Positions 58,978 to 64,000 of a stretch of DNA of 64,000 nucleotides are shown piece by piece. Both the position numbers and the translations under genes were made by a program. Under the pieces are notes generated by a model, which ran no database searches, was not told the origin of the DNA, and worked only from the letters and a program-made list of their open reading frames with translations. The first letter of the stretch is position 1. Each line of letters opens with the position of its first letter. Origin of the DNA: Antilocapra americana (Eukaryota > Chordata > Mammalia > Artiodactyla > Antilocapridae); assembly GCA_007570785.1 (NCBI GenBank), contig ML662449.1, positions 8,411,987 to 8,475,986 on the forward strand. Direction: 5' to 3'.

Positions 58978-59160
58978 ATTCCCTGATGGCTCAGTGACAA
59001 AGAATCCACCTGCCAATGCAGGAGACAGGGTTTGTTCCCCGGGTCAGAAAATCCCCTGGAGAAGGAAATGACAACCCATTTTTTGCCTGGAGTATTCTTG
59101 CCTGGAGAACCCCATGGAGCCTGGCACAGTCTATGGGGTCACAAAGCTGAACAGCACAGC
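58978..59160 (+). mobile_element. Bov-tA SINE
   Basis: CCTGATGGCTCAGTGACAAA head and a BovA body with a small internal rearrangement near 59,080. Confidence 0.88.
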
Positions 59161-59648
59161 AAATATATTACTTTAAAGTTTCTTTGTTTATAAATGATAA
59201 TTGTCTCAAGTTAACTTTTTAATAAACCACATATACCATATTTTATTTTGAGATTTGACTTTTTAACTTCAGCTTTATTGATGTTAGAAATTTCATATTT
59301 AAAGAAAAAAAACCTTCAAACTTTGTAAAAGAAAGTACACAAAGCATTCAACCAATTGGCATTTGTAGCCAACAGCTGCATGTCCAGATGGAGCAGAAAA
59401 GATAAATAGATGCTTCCCATGTGCACACCACATGTACAGACACGGTGGACCTCAGTACAGCATCCCTGGCGTTGTTGCTCCAGGATCACATGGAACAAGT
59501 CAAATAAAGGGACATTTACATCTTTGCTGACTCATTTGACAGAAGACAAGAAATTCATAGATAAATGCAAATGAAGAGTGAGGACTGAGAGGATGTGGGA
59601 TGGGGTGTGAAAATGTAGAATAAAAACCTGACCAGTCATCTACCTTCG

Positions 59649-59860
59649 GGCTTCCCCAGTGGCTCAGCTACAAAGAATCCACCAGCAATGCAGGAGCCAC
59701 AGGAGACTCAGGTTCAATCTGTAGGTTGGTGAAGATCCCCTGGAGGAGGAAATGGCAACCCACTCCAATATTCTTGCCTGGAAAAACTCCATGGACAGAG
59801 GAGCCTGGAGGGCTACAGTCCATGAGGTCGCAGAGTGGGACATGACTGAGTGACTCAGCA
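59649..59860 (+). mobile_element. Bov-tA SINE
   Basis: GGGCTTCCCCAGTGGCTCAG head, complete BovA body, ending GACTGAGTGACTCAGC. Confidence 0.92.
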
Positions 59861-60155
59861 TTACCTTGAGTCATCCACCTGCATGGGAAGATCAGGATGG
59901 AATTAGAATTGCCAATAGGCTGTAATAAAGCCATTGGGAGCTTACCTTTGTTTTATTTTCTCAGGCTTGCTGACAGCAGCAATCAGTATCTGCTGGAAGA
60001 CTGAATGAGTAAGTTATACAAAGAAAAATGAACTTTCCATCTCAAGGGAGCAAGGAAAAGACTTATGGGCTTCCTTGCAGATTACCCCAAAACAAGAAGC
60101 AAAAGAAACAGCAATACAAATTGCATCTTCATTAAGACTGCATTAAGATATGGTA

Positions 60156-60282
60156 TGGTGGAGTAGGAAATGGCAAGCCACTCCAGTACTCTTGCCTGGA
60201 AAATTTCATGGACAGAGGAGTCTGGTGGGCTATAGTCCATGGGGTCGCACAAGTTGTACACGACTACATGAATTTCACTTCC
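60156..60282 (+). mobile_element. BovA monomer fragment
   Basis: GAGTAGGAAATGGCAAGCCA through CATGGGGTCGCACAAGTTG; no tRNA-like head. Confidence 0.88.
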
Positions 60283-60999
60283 AAGAGAAAGAGTGAGAAA
60301 GGAAAAACAATCATCAGCTAACAGTCACACATTTGGTTCTTAAGGACAACTGTTATTTGACACTGTTTTCATTTCTGGAGATCAGATTTTTTAGTACTTG
60401 TGTATAGGTTTTCTCCTTTCCTTTAATATTAAAGGACAAAGCTAAAAGAGTATTCTATATATCTATGGAAATTAAAGTGTATCCCAAATGCATATTCGAT
60501 CCCACAAGGATTGATTTATTAGTATTTGCACAGCCTTAATAAAAGTACATGATGTGCCAGGTCCCCTGGGGGCACATTCAGTCTCACAGAAGAGTAGTAT
60601 TTCAAGGTCAGGAACTGCGGTTTCATGGAGAGAAGTTCTATAACTGACATCAAAAATATTTTGGAAAACAATTATGTTCAAAACTTAAAAATAAATGGGA
60701 AATGTATGCCTTAAAAAGACACAGAACCAAAGTCTACAGTCACAATATAAATCTTAGTGTGCTTATTTTTCAAGCAAATTAATTCAACGATGTGTAATAA
60801 AGGTTTTCTCAAAGGAAAAAAAAAGAAAGATATGGTATGGGAAAAGAAAGTAGCTAGAGGAATGTGAAATGGTTTAGTAGAGGAAGAGGAGGAAGAAGCT
60901 TAAGTGCCTGCAGGAGGAGTAACCAGAAAGAATCTGAGTAAGAAGCATAGTGGAAATCCAGAATGACTCAGAAATTGAAGGTACAATGCCTTAAGGGAG

Positions 61000-61217
61000 A
61001 CAAATATAGAATTCCAGGTCAAAAATAACCTCCACTCAGAATTTTGAAGGCATTGATCCATTGTCTTACAGTTTCAATGCTGCTGTTGAGGAATCCAATA
61101 ACATTTTTATTTCCAGTTCCATCTGTGTGCCCAGTTTTTTTTGTTGTTGTTGTTCCTCTGATGTTCTTGAATTTCACAATGATAGGCCTAGAAAAATCAA
61201 TACTACACTGTCTGTTT
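61000..61217 (-). repeat. HAL1/L1 relic, antisense
   Basis: CAGAATTTTGAAGGCATTGA, CCATTGTCTTACAGTTTCAA and TTTCACAATGATAGGCCTAG are the reverse of HAL1/L1 motifs. Confidence 0.6.
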
Positions 61218-61232
61218 AAAAGCTTCCATTTT

Positions 61233-61746
61233 GAAGCAACCTAGATGCCCATCAACTGACAAATGGATAAGAAAGCTGTGGTACATATACACAATGGAAT
61301 ATTACTCAGTATTAAAAAAAATTCATTTGAATCAGTTCTACTCAGATGGACGAAACTGGAGCCCATTATCCAGAGTGAAGTAAGCCAGAAGCAAAAACAA
61401 CAATACAGTATATTAACGCATATATATGGAATTTAGAAAGACGGTAACGAGAACGCAGCATGCGAGACAGCAAAAGGAACGTAGATGTATAGAATAGACT
61501 CATGGACTCTGTGGATGAGGGAAAGGGTGGGATGATATGGGAGAATGGCATTGAAACATGTTAATTATCATATGTGTAATCAATCGCCAGCCCAGGATTG
61601 ATGCTCGGGGCTGGTGCAACGAGATTTCCTCGGGGGAGGGAGGAGGGAGGGGGGAGGGAGGGGGGTTCTGGAGGGGGAGCTTATGTAAACCCATGGTGAT
61701 ATCATGTCATTGTTTGGCAAAACTAATAAAAAATAAATAAATGAAT
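61233..61746 (+). mobile_element. Young ruminant L1, 5'-truncated insertion
   Basis: From AACCTAGATGCCCATCAACT through the GGGAGGGAGGGGGG tract and AAAACTAATAAAAAATAAAT tail. A perfect 15-bp target-site duplication, AAAAGCTTCCATTTT, lies at 61218-61232 and 61747-61761. Clean ends suggest recent insertion. Confidence 0.95.
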
Positions 61747-61936
61747 AAAAGCTTCCATTTTTATAACATAAGCCCTTTTTTTTTTTTTAAAGTGTAAGTC
61801 AAATCCAAGCTTAGGATTTCTTCAGCATTCATTCCATTGCCTTATTTGTGATGAAGCTTCATGCTGGCTTTTTTACCTATGAATTACAGAGAATTAAAAA
61901 ATTACCAGAAATTACAGAGGATTACAAAATTACCAG

Positions 61937-62065
61937 ATAGGGGACTTCCCTGGTGATCCAATGGTTAAAACTTCACATATCTGCTGCAGGGGGCAAGAGT
62001 TCAATCTCTGATCTAAGAACTAAGATCCCACAAACTGTATGGCCTGGCCAAAAACAAAACAAAAA
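61937..62065 (+). mobile_element. CHR-type tRNA SINE
   Basis: GGACTTCCCTGGTGATCCAA through TATGGCCTGGCCAAAAACAA. CAAAATTACCAG flanks it (61925-61936 and 62066-62077). Confidence 0.9.
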
Positions 62066-62077
62066 CAAAATTACCAG

Positions 62078-62813
62078 GTAGATTAGTACCATCCACTTCA
62101 GCATCGTAACTGCAGTGCTTCAACAATGGAATTTAGAAATCTTATGTAGTTAAGAGAATGAGGACTCACCAGTCAATCTTGTTTAAAATTAAAGCCATAT
62201 AAACCACCTTACTTGTGTGCCTTGTCTTACCCAGAAAATATATTTTTTCTAAGTATTGTGTAAAATTTTGGAAAACTTTCCATGTATGCTAGAACATTAC
62301 CACTGAAGAACATTTGCTGGACTATCTCTCCAGGAGACAGGGGTAACAGGTGAAGTGCAGAACTCACAGAAAACAAAGGCCCAATCAACAACAATGACAG
62401 GTTTCTGGGAGGGGTCAAGGTGGCCAAACAGCCTCTGCTCCTTGAGGGGTGAATTGACTTTCGAGCTCCTTGAGAGGGAAGTCACAGCTGATTTTTGTTT
62501 TCTTTCTTGATACGCATTTTCCCATGTTTTTCCCCGCAGAAACCTGTGTAGCTCATTCTTTATAGCTAAAATGTTTCTGTTGTATTTCAAAGAATGGCCA
62601 GGACAAGAGATTGGATCATCATGAGGCATGTTATTGACACGAGAGCATGAGAGTCAGAGGATGTTTTTATCCAAGAGAAATTGGTACTAGGAAAAGGCAA
62701 TTTAGGGAGATGCCACTTGAAAATGCAATCAAATATGAGAGTGACTAGTTAAGAAACGTTTTTGATCAGGACTTCATCTTGAAAACTTTAATTATAAAGT
62801 AAGGAAGTCTTCG
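62078..62813. other. Intergenic, unassigned
   Basis: A 110-codon minus frame (62297-62629) has no recognised motif. No repeat was named. Confidence 0.5.
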
Positions 62814-64000
62814 TCAGTTCAGTCAGTTCAGTCGCTCAGTTGTGTCCAACTCTTTGTGACCACATGGACTGCAGCACACCAGGCCTGTCTATCCATCACC
62901 AACGCCCGGAGTTCACTCAAACTCGTGTCCTTTGAGTCGGTGATGCCATCCAACCATCTCATCCTCTGTCGTCCCCTTCTCCTCCTGCCTTCAACCTTTC
63001 CCACCATGAGGGTCTTTTGCAATGAGTCAGTTCTTCGCATCAGGTAGGGAAAGTATTGGAGTTTCAGCTTCAGCATCAGTCCTTCCAATGAACACCCAGG
63101 ACTGATCCCCTTTAGGATGGACTGGTTGAATCTCCTTGCAGTCCAAGGGACTCTCAAGAGTCTTCTCCAACACCACAGTTCAAAAGCATCAATTCTCTGG
63201 CACTCGGCTTTCTTTATAGTCCAATTCTCACATCCATACATGACTATTGGAAAAACAATAGCTTTGACTAGATGAACCTTTGTTGGCAAAGCAAAGTGTC
63301 TGCTTTTTAATATGCTATCTAGGTTGGTCATAACTTTTCATCCAAGGAGCAAACGTCTTTTAATTTCATGGCTGCAGTCACCATCTGCAGTGATTTTGGA
63401 GCCCCCAAAAATAAAGTACACTGTTTCCATTCTGTCACTGTTTCCATTGTTTCTGCATCTATTTACCATGAGTGATGGGATCGGATGCCATGATCTTGGT
63501 TTTCTGAATGTTGAGCTTTAAGACAACTTTTCACTCTCCTCTTTCACTTTCATCAAGAGGCTCTCTAGTTCTTCACTTTCTGCCATAAGGGTGGTGTCAT
63601 CTGCATATCTGGGATTATTGATATTTCTCCCGGCAATCTTGATTCCAGCTTGTGCTTCATCCAGTCCAGCATTTCACATGATGTACTCTGCATGTGAAAA
63701 ATGAAGTCGCTCAGTTGTGTCCAACTGTTTGCGACCCCATGATAAAGAGTCTACCAGGCTCCTCCATCCATGGGATTGTCCAGGCAAGAATACTGGAGTG
63801 GGTTGCCATTTCCTCCTTCAAGGGATCTTCTCGATCCAGGGATCAAACTCAGGTCTCTCATATTGGAGGCAGACGTTTTAACCTCTGAGCCACCAGGGAA
63901 GCTTGCATAGAAGCTTTAAGAGCAGGGTGTCAATATACAGCCTTGACACACTTCTTTCCCGATTTGGAAACAGTTTGTTGTTCCATTTCCAGTTCTAATT
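62814..64000 (-). mobile_element. BovB LINE running off the right edge
   Basis: The 3' end is at about 62814. The minus-strand ORF 62828-63331 encodes [20 protein letters not shown] and an intact C-terminal block. A Bov-tA SINE (63698-63903) is inserted, after which BovB RT sequence (GCILSPCLF region equivalent) resumes and continues to the window end. Confidence 0.9.
63698..63903 (-). mobile_element. Bov-tA SINE nested in BovB
   Basis: It begins with AAGTCGCTCAGTTGTGTCCA and ends with GAGCCACCAGGGAAGC, the reversed tRNA-like head. It splits the BovB copy that occupies 62814-64000. Confidence 0.9.

Noticed and set aside
62297..62629. 110-codon minus-strand open frame, considered as a PLEK exon
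   Set aside because: The translation shows no pleckstrin-homology or DEP-like sequence, and no flanking splice sites fit.
1..64000. CRISPR array, operon, phage or other prokaryotic system
   Set aside because: The window is mammalian; the direct repeats are dispersed transposons and microsatellites, with no array of spaced repeats.

Overview
This is a window of ruminant (bovid) nuclear DNA, most likely cattle or a close relative. The evidence is the repeat content: many BovB (RTE-type) LINE copies, the tRNA/BovB-derived SINEs Bov-tA and BOV-A2, cetartiodactyl tRNA SINEs (CHR type) and young ruminant L1 3' ends, over older mammalian L1, HAL1, L2, MIR and hAT-Charlie relics. The two genes are recognised by protein similarity as APLF and FBXO48. 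They are direct neighbours in human 2p13, which corresponds to cattle chromosome 11; that placement is inference.

Layout. From 1 to 28,241 lies the 5' part of APLF on the minus strand, with three coding exons: 28146-28241, 13503-13574 and 1461-1633. They are in frame, have consensus splice sites and encode the N-terminal FHA domain. The rest of APLF lies beyond the left edge. Its two large introns hold a twin-primed BovB with target-site duplications (5858-7471), an antisense BovB (14604-16072), several SINEs and L1 relics, and an assembly gap (7571-7970) whose flanks are near-identical copies. A CpG island at about 28,040-28,900 is a probable bidirectional promoter. FBXO48 is on the plus strand with two coding exons (30728-31033 and 31604-31765) giving a complete 155-residue F-box protein. 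The short intron carries a SINE fragment.

From about 31,910 to 64,000 I see no further gene. The region is filled by BovB copies in both orientations (34.1-36.5 kb, 44.9-45.3, 45.6-47.0, 47.9-48.0, 48.9-50.2, 53.7-54.0 and 62.8-64.0 kb), SINEs, two LTR-like elements, L1 3' ends and L2/MIR relics. In human the next gene on this side is PLEK, and none of its exons was recognised here.

How the genes work together: APLF acts in DNA double-strand-break end joining and FBXO48 is an SCF-type ubiquitin-ligase adaptor. They share a promoter region but no obvious pathway. I found no operon, CRISPR array, phage or other novel multi-gene system. The unusual content is structural: retrotransposon rearrangements, nested insertions and an assembly artefact. 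The other long reading frames are antisense or repeat translations, not genes.
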